This document shows positions 36,882-45,674 of a DNA stretch of 64,000 bases, in pieces. The translations under genes were made by a program, and so were the position numbers. The DNA comes from CAYFYS01 sp965202905. GTDB taxonomy: Bacteria > Pseudomonadota > Alphaproteobacteria > MPNO01. The stretch's first letter is position 1. Each line of letters begins with the position of its first letter. The notes under the pieces were generated by a model. The model was not told the origin of the DNA. It worked only from the letters and a program-made list of their open reading frames with translations, and searched no databases. The stretch is taken from assembly GCA_965202905.1 (NCBI GenBank), contig OZ241868.1, forward strand, positions 2,728,001 through 2,792,000. Reading direction: 5' to 3'.

Positions 36882-37574
36882 TCAGGGCGCCAGGCGGTAG
36901 CCGCCGGCCTCGGTCACCAGAATCACGGCATTCGAGGGGTCGCGCTCGATCTTCTGGCGCAGCCGGTAGACGTGGGTCTCCAGCGTATGGGTGGTAACGC
37001 CGGAGTTGTAGCCCCAGACCTCGTCCAACAACACGTCGCGGCCGATTACCGAATGGCCGGCGCGGAACAGGAATTTGAGGATCGCGGCTTCCTTCTCGGT
37101 TAAGCGAATCTTCCGGTTGGTCTCGCTATCGATCAGCATCTTCGCGCCCGGGCGGAACGAGTACGGCCCGATTGCGAAGACCGCGTCCTCGCTGCGCTGG
37201 TGCTGGCGCAGCTGCGCGCGGATCCGCGCCAAGAGCACGCCGAGCTTGAACGGCTTGATCATGTAGTCGTTGGCCCCGGAATCCAGGCCCAGGATGGTGT
37301 CGGCCTCGCTGCTGGCGCCGGTCAGCATGATGATCGGCGCGCGCACCCCGGCCCGGCGCAACAGCCGGCAGACCTCCCGCCCGTCGATGTCGGGCAGCCC
37401 GACATCGAGGATGATCAGGTCGAAATGGTCGGACTTGCCGATCTCCAGCGCGTCGGCGCCGTTCTCGGCGGTGGCGGTCTCGAACTCCTCGTGGAGCCGC
37501 AACTGATCGCTCAGGGACTGGCGCAGCGCTTCGTCGTCATCGACAAGGAGAATCTTCTTCCCGAGCGTCGCCAT
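36882..37574 (-). CDS. OmpR-type response regulator
   Basis: The 230-residue protein has an N-terminal receiver (DDD at 13-15, phospho-acceptor Asp in LIILDVGLPD, Thr in MLTGA, Lys in MIKPF) and a C-terminal winged helix (LTEKEAAILKFLF, then DVLLDEVWGYNSGV and HVYRLRQKIE). No histidine kinase gene is adjacent, so it is an orphan in this window. It is convergent with the SDR gene (16-bp gap) and divergent from the L,D-transpeptidase gene. Confidence 0.93.
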   Translation of the reverse strand: MATLGKKILLVDDDEALRQSLSDQLRLHEEFETATAENGADALEIGKSDHFDLIILDVGLPDIDGREVCRLLRRAGVRAPIIMLTGASSEADTILGLDSGANDYMIKPFKLGVLLARIRAQLRQHQRSEDAVFAIGPYSFRPGAKMLIDSETNRKIRLTEKEAAILKFLFRAGHSVIGRDVLLDEVWGYNSGVTTHTLETHVYRLRQKIERDPSNAVILVTEAGGYRLAP

Positions 37575-37737
37575 GATCGTGGCTGCCTTTGGTGGACTCG
37601 CGTGGCGGATGTGGGGATCTCATCGCGACAGTCAACCGCCCCGCCGGCTTCGCCGGACACTAACCCAGCTTCACGGCGATGTCACACCGGACCGGGCAAG
37701 CTTTGCCGGGCGCGGGCCACCCACGTTATAAGCGTCC

Positions 37738-38289
37738 ATGGAGCTGGTGGTCCGACCCGACCGGCGGGCGCGCTGGGGCGATCTCGTGCTGGCCTGCGCG
37801 ATCGGGCGAAACGGCATCGGCGCGGCCAAGCGCGAGGGCGACGGCCTGACCCCGGCTGGCGCCTGGCCCTTGCGGCGCGTCCTCTACCGCCCCGACCGGG
37901 TGGAGCGGCCGGAAACGGCCTTGCCGTGCGATCCGATCGCGCCTTCGGACGGCTGGTGCGACGCCCCGGGGGATATACGCTACAATCGGCCCGTCACGCT
38001 GCCTTATCCCGCCTCGGCGGAAAAGCTGTGGCGGGAGGACCGGCTTTACGACCTGCTCGCGGTCATCGGCCACAACGACGAGCCGGCGATGGCCGGCATG
38101 GGCAGTGCGGTCTTCCTTCATGTGGCGGGCGACGGCTACGCGCCGACGGACGGTTGCGTGGCGCTGTCGCTCGAAGACCTCACGCAGGTGCTCGGTCAGT
38201 GGCGCCCCGCGGACCGGATCGTTATCGCGGCGGCCTGGCGCCGAAGATCGCCGTTCCCAGGCGGATATGGGTCGCGCCGAGACGGATAG
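37738..38289 (+). CDS. L,D-transpeptidase (YkuD) family protein
   Basis: The 183-residue protein carries the YkuD active-site pattern: a His in FLHVAGDGYAPTDGCVALS followed by the catalytic Cys (TDGCV). It has no obvious signal peptide, typical of this short subfamily that is annotated as L,D-transpeptidase or L,D-peptidoglycan-like. Its last 68 bp overlap the convergent YggS gene. Confidence 0.85.
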   Translation: MELVVRPDRRARWGDLVLACAIGRNGIGAAKREGDGLTPAGAWPLRRVLYRPDRVERPETALPCDPIAPSDGWCDAPGDIRYNRPVTLPYPASAEKLWREDRLYDLLAVIGHNDEPAMAGMGSAVFLHVAGDGYAPTDGCVALSLEDLTQVLGQWRPADRIVIAAAWRRRSPFPGGYGSRRDG

Positions 38290-38923
38290 CGGTCTCGTAG
38301 TCGGCGGACATGCCCATGCTGAGACCGTCCAGCCCGGTGCGTTGGGCAATCCCGGCCAGCAGCGCGAAATGGAGCGCCGGTTCTTCATCGACCGGCGGCA
38401 CACACATCAGGCCGCGAACCGCAAGGCCGTATTCGTCCCGGCAGGCGTCGATGAACCCGGCCGCCTCTTCCGGGCCGACGCCCGCCTTCTGCGGTTCGGC
38501 GCCGGTGTTGACCTGAACGAAGCAGGGAAGCTGCCGCCCGGCGCGGTCCATCTCCCGGGCCAGCGCGGCCGCGAGCCTGGGCCGGTCGACTGTCTCGATG
38601 ACATCGAACAGCGCCACCGCTTCGCGCACCTTGTTGGTCTGCAGCGGCCCGATCAGATGCAGGGCCAAGCCGGGGGTGCGCGCGCGCAGCGCCGGCCATT
38701 TCGCCTGGGCCTCCTGCACCCGGTTCTCGCCGAACAGCCGGTGGCCGGCGGCGACCGCGGCGGCGGCGGCAGAGGCCGGGTGGCCCTTGGAGACCGCGAC
38801 CAGCGCGACCGATCCGGGCGCCCGGCCCGCCGCATCGATGCGTTCGCGCAGGCCGGTCAGGTTAGCCGCGATGCCGGCTTCGGCGGCGGCATCTGCGCCG
38901 GCGGCAGGGTGCGGTTCGGTCAT
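38222..38923 (-). CDS. YggS-family pyridoxal-phosphate homeostasis protein
   Basis: The 233-residue protein has the PLP Lys in LVAVSKGHP (~41), GENRVQEAQAKW, HLIGPLQTNKV, VNTGAEPQKAGV and the C-terminal SMGMSADYETAIRLGATHIRLGTAIFG. These are the signature blocks of YggS/PROSC. The ATG at 38923 has AGAAAGGAAA upstream and is preferred over the ATG at 38959. It binds PLP and keeps vitamin B6 pools balanced; no catalytic activity is established for the family. Confidence 0.95.
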   Translation of the reverse strand: MTEPHPAAGADAAAEAGIAANLTGLRERIDAAGRAPGSVALVAVSKGHPASAAAAAVAAGHRLFGENRVQEAQAKWPALRARTPGLALHLIGPLQTNKVREAVALFDVIETVDRPRLAAALAREMDRAGRQLPCFVQVNTGAEPQKAGVGPEEAAGFIDACRDEYGLAVRGLMCVPPVDEEPALHFALLAGIAQRTGLDGLSMGMSADYETAIRLGATHIRLGTAIFGARPPR

Positions 38924-39032
38924 CCCGGTTTTCCTTTCTCCGGTCTGCAGATATACCACACAATCGCCCAGCCCTGGATCGAAGTCCTTCGCGGCAAAGG
39001 TGGTTTGACGGTTTCAGGACTCTTATATGAAG

Positions 39033-39061
39033 TTGTGCCGAAACAACGTGTTATCTATAAT
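39033..39061 (+). promoter_or_regulatory. Sigma-70-type promoter
   Basis: TTGTGC (39033-39038), a 17-bp spacer and TATAAT (39056-39061) stand upstream of the DUF3576 lipoprotein gene. The perfect -10 is unusual in this GC-rich sequence. It may drive the lipoprotein and leuS-lptE-holA. Confidence 0.6.
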
Positions 39062-39142
39062 CCCGTGCCCGGATCGTTTGATCCCGGTCACCGGGCGTTC
39101 ATCTTGGGAGCAGGCAATGGCACCGTCGCGCCTCGGCACTCG

Positions 39143-39679
39143 GTGCTTGCCGGCCTCGCGGCTCTCGTCCTGCTTGCGGGATGCGAAGGCCGCGGCTTCG
39201 AGCAGGACTACCTCGAGCCGACGAACAGTTCACGCGAACCGTGGCGCTACTCCAGCGAAGAGCAACCCGACTCCATCTTCGGCAAGGACGGCTTCAACCT
39301 GTTCGCCATCTTCTCCGACGAGAAGGGCGAGTCCGGCGGCGGCGGCGCGGGCATCGGCGTCAACAGCTTCCTGTGGCGGGCTTCGCTCGATACGATCTCC
39401 TTCATGCCGCTGAACTCGGCCGACCCTTTCGGCGGGGTCATCATCACCGATTGGTACGCGCCGCCCGAGGCGCCTGCCGAGCGGTTCAAGATGAGTGTCT
39501 ATATCCTCGGACGCGAACTCCGCGCCGACGGCGTCCGGGTGGCGGTCTTCCGCCAAGCGAAAAACGGCGCCGGCCAATGGGCCGACGCCAGCGTCGGAGC
39601 CGACACTTCGGTCAGTCTCGAGAACCAGATCCTGACCCGCGCCCGCCAGTTGCGGGTCGCTTCCGCGACAGCCCGGTAA
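39143..39679 (+). CDS. DUF3576-family lipoprotein (start conflicted)
   Basis: The body matches the DUF3576 family: FGKDGFNLFAIF, a Gly-rich GGGGAGIGVNSFLWRASLDT, FMPLNSADPFGGVIITDWY and KMSVYILGRELRADGVRVAVF. An L-A-G-Cys lipobox precedes it (LVLLAGCEG). The N-terminus is odd. The in-frame GTG at 39143 leaves a very short, uncharged signal. The ATG at 39117 has a good GGGAG site and follows the promoter, but it is in a different frame (reading MAPSRLGTR). A single-base indel between 39120 and 39143 would join the two and restore a proper lipoprotein signal, so a frameshift (real or an assembly error) is suspected. The family function is unknown. Confidence 0.75.
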   Translation: MLAGLAALVLLAGCEGRGFEQDYLEPTNSSREPWRYSSEEQPDSIFGKDGFNLFAIFSDEKGESGGGGAGIGVNSFLWRASLDTISFMPLNSADPFGGVIITDWYAPPEAPAERFKMSVYILGRELRADGVRVAVFRQAKNGAGQWADASVGADTSVSLENQILTRARQLRVASATAR

Positions 39680-39743
39680 ACCGCGCGGGAACCCGCGGCG
39701 CCTCGCGGGCGTTCCGCCGGCGCTGCGCCTGACAGGAGTCGCC

Positions 39744-42329
39744 ATGGCCGGCGCGTCGTCCAACCGCTACAACGCCAAGCAAAACGAGGCTCGGTGGCAG
39801 GCCATCTGGGCGGAGCGTGCGACCTTTGCAGTCACGGCCGACCCGGCCAAGCCCAAATTCTACGTCCTGGAGATGTTCCCCTACCCCTCCGGGCGGATCC
39901 ACATGGGGCATGTGCGCAACTATACCATGGGCGACGTCGTGGCGCGCTACAAGCGCGCGCGAGGCTTCAACGTGCTCCACCCCATGGGCTGGGACGCCTT
40001 CGGCATGCCGGCGGAGAACGCGGCGAAGGAGCAGAAGGTCCACCCGGCGCGCTGGACCTGCGAGAACATCGCCACCATGCGCGCCCAACTCAAGCTGATG
40101 GGGCTGTCGATCGACTGGAGCCGCGAGATCGCAACCTGTCACCCGGAATACTACCGACACCAGCAGGCGATGTTCCTCGACTTCTACGAATCAGGACTGC
40201 TCTACCGGCGCAGCGGCTGGGTGAACTGGGATCCAGTCGACCAGACTGTACTGGCCAACGAGCAGGTCATCGAAGGCCGCGGCTGGCGGTCCGGCGCGCC
40301 GGTCGAGAAGCGCGAGATGCCGCAATGGTTCCTGCGCATCACCGACTTCGCCCAGCCGTTGCTCTCAGCGCTCGACGGCCTCGATCGCTGGCCGGAGAAG
40401 GTCCGGCTGATGCAGGAGAACTGGATCGGCCGCTCGGTCGGACTGCGGATGGCCTTCGAGATCGCCGACCGCGCGGAGCGGCTGGAGATTTACACCACCC
40501 GCCACGATACGATCTTCGGGGCCAGCTTCTGCGCGATCTCGCCCGAACACAAGCTGGCCGCCGAACTGGCCGCGGACCGCCCGGAGATCGCGGCGTTCAT
40601 CGAGGACTGCCGCCGCACGGGCACCTCCGAGGCGGCGCTGGAGAAGGCCGACAAGCGCGGCCTGGATACCGGATTGCGGGCGCGCCACCCGTTCCGGCCC
40701 GATCTGATGCTGCCGATCTTCGTCGCCAATTTCGTCCTGATGGAGTATGGTACCGGCGCGATCTTCGGCTGCCCGGCGCACGACCAGCGCGATCTCGACT
40801 TCGCCCGCACATACGGACTGCCCGTCCTGCCGGTGGTGGTTCCCGAAGATGCCGATCCGACGGCCTTCGAGGTGGGGGCGGAGGCCTATATCGGCGACGG
40901 AAGGCTTGCGAACTCGGACTTCGTCGACGGCATGACCGTCGCCGAGGCCAAGGCGGAAATCGCCCGGCGCATGGAGCGGGCCGGCGCCGGCCGGCCCGAG
41001 GTGAATTTCCGGCTGCGCGACTGGGGCGTCTCGCGCCAGCGCTACTGGGGCTGCCCGATCCCGATCGTTCACTGCGCCGCCTGCGGGATGGCGCCGGTCG
41101 CCCGGGCCGACTTGCCAGTCGTACTGCCCGAGGACGTTGTCTTCGATACGCCCGGAAATCCGCTGGACCGGCACGCGGGATGGCGCCGCACATCCTGCCC
41201 GTCCTGCGGCGGCGCGGCCGAGCGCGAGACCAGCACGCTCGATACCTTCGTCGATTCCTCGTGGTATTTCGCGCGGTTCTGCTCGCCCCGGGCGGACCGG
41301 CCGGTCGATCCGGACGAGGCGGCCTACTGGCTGCCGGTCGACCAGTATATCGGCGGCATCGAGCACGCGATCCTGCACCTTCTCTACGCCCGCTTCTTTA
41401 CCCGCGCGATGGCCGGACGCGGCCATCTGAGGATCGAGGAGCCGTTCGCGGGCCTGTTCACCCAGGGAATGGTCCGCCACGAGACCTACCGCACCGATGC
41501 CGGGGAATGGATGACGCCGGTCGAAGTCGGGCCCGGCCCCGACAAGCGGCTGCAGCGCCTGGCCACCGGCGAGCCGGTCACCGTTGGGCGCTCGGAAAAG
41601 ATGAGCAAATCCAGGAGGAACGTGGTCGATCCCGAGGATATCATGGACACCTACGGCGCCGATACGGCGCGCTGGTTCATGCTGTCCGACAGCCCGCCCG
41701 ACCGCGACCTCGAATGGACCGAGGCCGGCGTCGCCGGCGCCTGGCGATTCGTCAACCGGGTGTGGCGGCTGATCGCCGATACGGACCGGGCGCTGGCGCC
41801 GCGCGGCGCGGCGAAGCCCGACGGCATCGACGCCCGGCAGGACCTGGTCACCATCCGGCGCGGGGTCCACAAGGCGATCGCACAGGTCACCGGCGATCTC
41901 GACGGCTTCCGGTTCAACCGCTCGGTCGCGCGGATCCACGAGCTGGTCAATCTGCTGGCCGAGTTCGAGACGGACGACGAAGCCGCGGCCTGGGTTCGGC
42001 GCGAGGCCTATGAGGCGATCGCCCGGCTGGCCGGTCCGATGATGCCGCATCTGGCCGAGGCGCTGTGGGAACATCTCGGGTTCGAAACGTTATTGGCGGA
42101 CGCGCCCTGGCCGGCGGCGGATTCGGCCCTGGTCGTCAACGACGTCGTTACGGTTGCCGTACAGGTCAAGGGCAAGACGCGAGGGACGGTCGACCTGCCG
42201 CGCGATGCGCCCCGGGACGAGGCCGAGGCCGCCGCCCTGGCGCTGCCGAGGGTGCTGGCGGCGATCGCCGGGCGGCCGATCCGAAAGATCGTCTTCGTGC
42301 CTAATCGGATTATCAATGTCGTGGCCTGA
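39744..42329 (+). CDS. leuS: Leucyl-tRNA synthetase
   Basis: The 861-residue class Ia synthetase has the HIGH-type motif in PYPSGRIHMGHVRNY (~51), a CP1 editing domain (~230-420; TTRHDTIFGASF with the conserved Thr-rich region, and the conserved Asp in GCPAHDQRD), a zinc-type knuckle (CPSCGG), KMSKS in SEKMSKSRRNVVDP (~618), and a C-terminal anticodon/LeuC part ending NRIINVVA. Length is normal. A CAGGAG site lies ~7 bases before the ATG. Confidence 0.98.
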   Translation: MAGASSNRYNAKQNEARWQAIWAERATFAVTADPAKPKFYVLEMFPYPSGRIHMGHVRNYTMGDVVARYKRARGFNVLHPMGWDAFGMPAENAAKEQKVHPARWTCENIATMRAQLKLMGLSIDWSREIATCHPEYYRHQQAMFLDFYESGLLYRRSGWVNWDPVDQTVLANEQVIEGRGWRSGAPVEKREMPQWFLRITDFAQPLLSALDGLDRWPEKVRLMQENWIGRSVGLRMAFEIADRAERLEIYTTRHDTIFGASFCAISPEHKLAAELAADRPEIAAFIEDCRRTGTSEAALEKADKRGLDTGLRARHPFRPDLMLPIFVANFVLMEYGTGAIFGCPAHDQRDLDFARTYGLPVLPVVVPEDADPTAFEVGAEAYIGDGRLANSDFVDGMTVAEAKAEIARRMERAGAGRPEVNFRLRDWGVSRQRYWGCPIPIVHCAACGMAPVARADLPVVLPEDVVFDTPGNPLDRHAGWRRTSCPSCGGAAERETSTLDTFVDSSWYFARFCSPRADRPVDPDEAAYWLPVDQYIGGIEHAILHLLYARFFTRAMAGRGHLRIEEPFAGLFTQGMVRHETYRTDAGEWMTPVEVGPGPDKRLQRLATGEPVTVGRSEKMSKSRRNVVDPEDIMDTYGADTARWFMLSDSPPDRDLEWTEAGVAGAWRFVNRVWRLIADTDRALAPRGAAKPDGIDARQDLVTIRRGVHKAIAQVTGDLDGFRFNRSVARIHELVNLLAEFETDDEAAAWVRREAYEAIARLAGPMMPHLAEALWEHLGFETLLADAPWPAADSALVVNDVVTVAVQVKGKTRGTVDLPRDAPRDEAEAAALALPRVLAAIAGRPIRKIVFVPNRIINVVA

Positions 42330-42837
42330 GCCGGTCGGCCGCCGGCGGGCGGGACGGACGGGGCTCGCGCTGGCAGTTGCCGCGGCCATGACTGGCTGCG
42401 GGTTCGAGCCGCTCTACGGCGAGCGGGGAGCCACCGCGGAGGCGTTGGCAACGGTGCGGATCGAGCAGATCGCCGACCGGACCGGGCAGCGGCTGCGCAA
42501 CCATCTGCTGCTGCGGATGAGCCCCAACGGCCAGCCGCGGAACCCAACCTATGTGCTCAGGGTCACGCTGGCGGAGACCAGGCGCGGGCTCGGCGTCCGG
42601 CGCGAGGACGACGCGACCCGGACGAACCTCAAGATCGACGCGGCCTATGCGCTGGCGCGAGCGAGCGACGGCAAGCCCCTGATCAGCGGCGGGCTCTCGA
42701 CCACCAGCAGCTACAACATCCTGGATTCGGAGTTCGCTACGCTGAAGGCCGAGGCCAATGCGCGCGCGCGCGCGGTGCTTGATCTGTCCGACGCGCTGAC
42801 CACGCGGCTCGCGGTCTATTTGCGCGGCGGGCGATGA
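42316..42837 (+). CDS. lptE: LPS-assembly lipoprotein LptE
   Basis: The 173-residue lipoprotein has an arginine-rich n-region (RRRAGR), a hydrophobic core and the lipobox AMTGC with Cys28, then GFEPLYG, which is characteristic of alphaproteobacterial LptE. It plugs LptD in the outer membrane for LPS insertion. The ATG overlaps the end of leuS by 14 bp. The position between leuS and holA is the conserved order. Confidence 0.92.
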   Translation: MSWPEPVGRRRAGRTGLALAVAAAMTGCGFEPLYGERGATAEALATVRIEQIADRTGQRLRNHLLLRMSPNGQPRNPTYVLRVTLAETRRGLGVRREDDATRTNLKIDAAYALARASDGKPLISGGLSTTSSYNILDSEFATLKAEANARARAVLDLSDALTTRLAVYLRGGR

Positions 42838-43937
42838 AGATCGCGCCGGGCGCCGCGGACCGTTTCGTCGCAAGCCCACCCGAGAGCCTGCGCGCGTGCC
42901 TAGTCTACGGCCCGGACGGCGGGCTGGTGCGCGAACGGGCCGCATCGCTCGCCCGGCAGCGCGTCGGCGACCTGTCCGATCCGTTCCGGGTCTCCATGCT
43001 CAGCGCGGCGGCGGTCGCCGAGACGCCCGGCCGGCTGGCCGATGAGGCCGCGATGCTTTCGTTGACCGGCGAGACCCGGGTGGTGCGGGCAGACGGCATC
43101 GGCGACGCGGCCTTCGAGTCGGTCGAGATCCTGTTGTCACGGCCGGAAGCGAGCACGCTCGTGGTGTTGGAGGCGGGCGATCTGCCGCCACGCTCGAAGC
43201 TGCGCAAGATCTTCGAGGGCGCCCCCGACGCCGCGGCGGTCGCCTGCTACGCCGATGACACGGCGACCCTGGAGGCTCTGATCCGCGCGACGATGGATGA
43301 GGCCGGGCTGTCGATCTCCGCCGATGCGGTGTCCTTTCTGCGCGACCGCCTGGGCTCGGACCGCAAGGTGACGCGCTCCGAACTCGAGAAGCTGGCGCTC
43401 TACGCCCGGGACGCCGGCACGGTGAGCCTCGAGCATGCGGCGCGGTGCTGCGGCGACAACGCGGTCCTGACGCTCGATGACCTGTGCGATGCCGCCACCA
43501 CCGGCGATCTCGCCGCCGTAATCGCCGGACTCGACCGGCTGTTCGAGGAGGGCGTCAACCCAGTCGCGATCCTGCGCGCGGTCCAGCGCCATTTCCAGCG
43601 CCTCCAGGTTACGGCGGCGCGCGCGGCCGCCGGCGCCCCGACCGATCAGGCGATCAAGGCGCTGCGCCCGCCAGTATTCTTCAAACGCTCGGCGGCCTTC
43701 CGGCAGTCCCTGCGGGTCTGGAGCGCATTCCGCGCCGGCAGCGCGCTCGACCGTCTTGTCGAGGCCGAAGCGGCGTGCAAATCGGGCGGCGCGCCGCCCG
43801 GCCCAGTGTGTGCGTACACCCTGATTTCCATCGCCAGGGCCGCGTCGGCCGCGCAGCGCAAATCCACCAACCCCCAGCATCCCCCGACCGGCCATCGGCC
43901 GCCTGACCGGCGACCGGGCGGCCGCAACAATGGCTGA
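42834..43937 (+). CDS. holA: DNA polymerase III subunit delta
   Basis: The 367-residue clamp-loader subunit has its N-terminal Rossmann-like domain (LVYGPDGGLVRERAA) and its central LRKIFEGAPDAAAVACYADD region. The C-terminal collar part contains DAATTGDLAAVIAGLDRLFEEG and NPVAILRAVQRHFQRL, typical of HolA. The start overlaps lptE (ATGA). It opens the beta clamp during loading. Confidence 0.95.
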   Translation: MKIAPGAADRFVASPPESLRACLVYGPDGGLVRERAASLARQRVGDLSDPFRVSMLSAAAVAETPGRLADEAAMLSLTGETRVVRADGIGDAAFESVEILLSRPEASTLVVLEAGDLPPRSKLRKIFEGAPDAAAVACYADDTATLEALIRATMDEAGLSISADAVSFLRDRLGSDRKVTRSELEKLALYARDAGTVSLEHAARCCGDNAVLTLDDLCDAATTGDLAAVIAGLDRLFEEGVNPVAILRAVQRHFQRLQVTAARAAAGAPTDQAIKALRPPVFFKRSAAFRQSLRVWSAFRAGSALDRLVEAEAACKSGGAPPGPVCAYTLISIARAASAAQRKSTNPQHPPTGHRPPDRRPGGRNNG

Positions 43938-43952
43938 ACCGTGTGGTCAGCC
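43932..43952. terminator. Hairpin shared by the convergent holA and parB ends
   Basis: GGCTGA (43932-43937) pairs with TCAGCC (43947-43952) around a 9-base loop. The two arms contain the stop codons of holA and parB, and only 9 bases separate the genes. There is no T-run, so it would be a weak bidirectional terminator. Confidence 0.35.
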
Positions 43953-44840
43953 GCGGTGCTGCGGCCCGGTCGCGCCCAGGCGTTGCAGCACGATGTTGAG
44001 CTGCTCCAGCGTCCTGTAATGAACCACCAGCTCGCCGCCGTCGCCCCGTAAATTGACCGCGACCTTGAGGCCGAGCATCCTCGACAGGTCGCGCTCCAGG
44101 TTTGCGATGTCGGGGTCGCGCGGCGACGGCCGGCGATCGCCGCTGGACGAACCGGAACGCGCTTTCTGAACCAGCTTCTCGGTCTGGCGGACATTGAGCC
44201 CGCGGCGCACGACCCGCCTGGCGAGCTTGTCGGGATTGTCGGCGTTGAGCAGCGCGCGCGCGTGCCCGGCGCTGAGCGCGCCCTCGACGAGCAGCGTCCG
44301 CACCCCGTCCGGCAGTTGCAGCAGACGCAGCGTGTTGGCGATGTGGCTGCGGCTCTTGCCGACGACGCGGGCAAGCTGCTCCTGGGTGTGGGCGAACTCA
44401 TCCATCAGCCGGCGGTATCCTTCCGCCTCTTCCAGCGGCGTGAGGTCCTGGCGCTGGACGTTCTCGATCAGGGCGACCTCGAGCACGGCCTCGTCGCTGA
44501 GCTCCTGAACGATGACCGGCACCTCGTGAAGCCGGGCGCGCTGAGCCGCGCGCCAGCGGCGCTCGCCGGCGACGATCTCGTACCGGTCGGCCTCTTCGGG
44601 GTCGCGCCGCACGATCAGGGGCTGGAGGATGCCGCGCTCACGCACCGACTCGACGAGTCCCGTCATGGTCTCCTCGTCGAACGCCCGGCGCGGCTGGCAG
44701 GGGCTCGGCTTGAGGAGCTCGACGGGCACCGCGCGCGGGCGATCCCGACCGGCGGGCAACTGCGTCAGGCCCGGCTCTTCGCCGAACAGCGCCGACAAGC
44801 CGCGCCCGAGCTGACGACCGCGCGCGGTTTCCTCATTCAT
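43947..44840 (-). CDS. parB: Chromosome-partitioning protein ParB
   Basis: The 297-residue CTPase/DNA-binding protein has the N-terminal GRGLSALFG start, PCQPRRAFDEE and the CTP-binding GERRWRAAQRA box. The helix-turn-helix region runs EEAEGYRRLMDEFAHTQEQL and VVGKSRSHIANTLRLLQLP. The C-terminal dimer domain is ...LSRMLGLKVAVNL. It binds the parS sites at 46266 and 48564 and spreads by CTP-gated sliding. It is coupled to parA (ATGA). Confidence 0.97.
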   Translation of the reverse strand: MNEETARGRQLGRGLSALFGEEPGLTQLPAGRDRPRAVPVELLKPSPCQPRRAFDEETMTGLVESVRERGILQPLIVRRDPEEADRYEIVAGERRWRAAQRARLHEVPVIVQELSDEAVLEVALIENVQRQDLTPLEEAEGYRRLMDEFAHTQEQLARVVGKSRSHIANTLRLLQLPDGVRTLLVEGALSAGHARALLNADNPDKLARRVVRRGLNVRQTEKLVQKARSGSSSGDRRPSPRDPDIANLERDLSRMLGLKVAVNLRGDGGELVVHYRTLEQLNIVLQRLGATGPQHRG

Positions 44841-45670
44841 GCGTGGAGACCCTGTTCGCGGCGCAGGATTTCGCCGGCAAGATGCATGTAGGCCTGCGCG
44901 CCCGGGCAGCGGTGATCGTAGAGCAGCACCGGCTTGCCGTGCGACGGCGCCTCGGAGACCCGCACGTTGCGCGGAATCACGGTGGAATAGACCTTGTCGC
45001 CGAAGAAGCTGCGCACATCCTCGGCAACCAGGGCGCTCAGCCGGTTGCGCACATCGAACATGGTCAGGACGATGCCCTGGATCTGCAGCTTCGGATTGAA
45101 GGCCCGCCGCACCCGCTCAACTGTTCGCACAAGCTGGCTGAGCCCTTCGAGCGCGAGGAACTCGCATTGGAGGGGCACCAGGACCTGGGTCGCGGCCGTC
45201 ATCGCGTTGAGCGTCAGGAGGCCGAGCGCGGGCGGGCAGTCGATCAGGATGTAGTCGTAATCGGCCACCGCCGGGCGCAGCATGGCGCGCAGGCGATATT
45301 CCCGGCCCTCGGCATCGACCAGCTCGAGCTCGGCCCCGGACAGATCGACCGTCGAGGGCACGATCGCGAGCCCGGGAATCCCGGTCGCCTGGGCGACCCC
45401 GCCGACATCCGCCCCGTTGATCAGGACATCGTAGGAGCCGATCCGCCGCCGAGCCCGCTCGATGCCGAGCCCGGTCGAGGCGTTGCCCTGCGGATCGAGG
45501 TCGAACACCAGAACCCGCTTATGCACGGCGGCCAGCGCGGTCGCGAGGTTGATGGTCGTGGTGGTCTTGCCGACGCCGCCCTTCTGGTTCGCGACGGCGA
45601 CGATCTGGGGGGGCTCGGCGCAGGCCGTCGGTGCGGTGTGCGGCCTGCCGCTTGCCGGGGAGTCCTGCAT
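44837..45670 (-). CDS. parA: Chromosome-partitioning ATPase ParA
   Basis: The 277-residue deviant-Walker ATPase has KGGVGKTTTTINLA (with the signature Lys), LVFDLDPQGNASTGLG, YDYILIDCPPALGLLTLNA and a C-terminal VSEAPSHGKPVLLYD. The ATG at 45670, 4 bases after the rsmG stop, is preferred. An ATG at 45712 would add 14 residues and overlap rsmG. It moves ParB-bound origins by nucleoid-bound gradients. Confidence 0.97.
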   Translation of the reverse strand: MQDSPASGRPHTAPTACAEPPQIVAVANQKGGVGKTTTTINLATALAAVHKRVLVFDLDPQGNASTGLGIERARRRIGSYDVLINGADVGGVAQATGIPGLAIVPSTVDLSGAELELVDAEGREYRLRAMLRPAVADYDYILIDCPPALGLLTLNAMTAATQVLVPLQCEFLALEGLSQLVRTVERVRRAFNPKLQIQGIVLTMFDVRNRLSALVAEDVRSFFGDKVYSTVIPRNVRVSEAPSHGKPVLLYDHRCPGAQAYMHLAGEILRREQGLHA

Positions 45671-45674
45671 ACAT

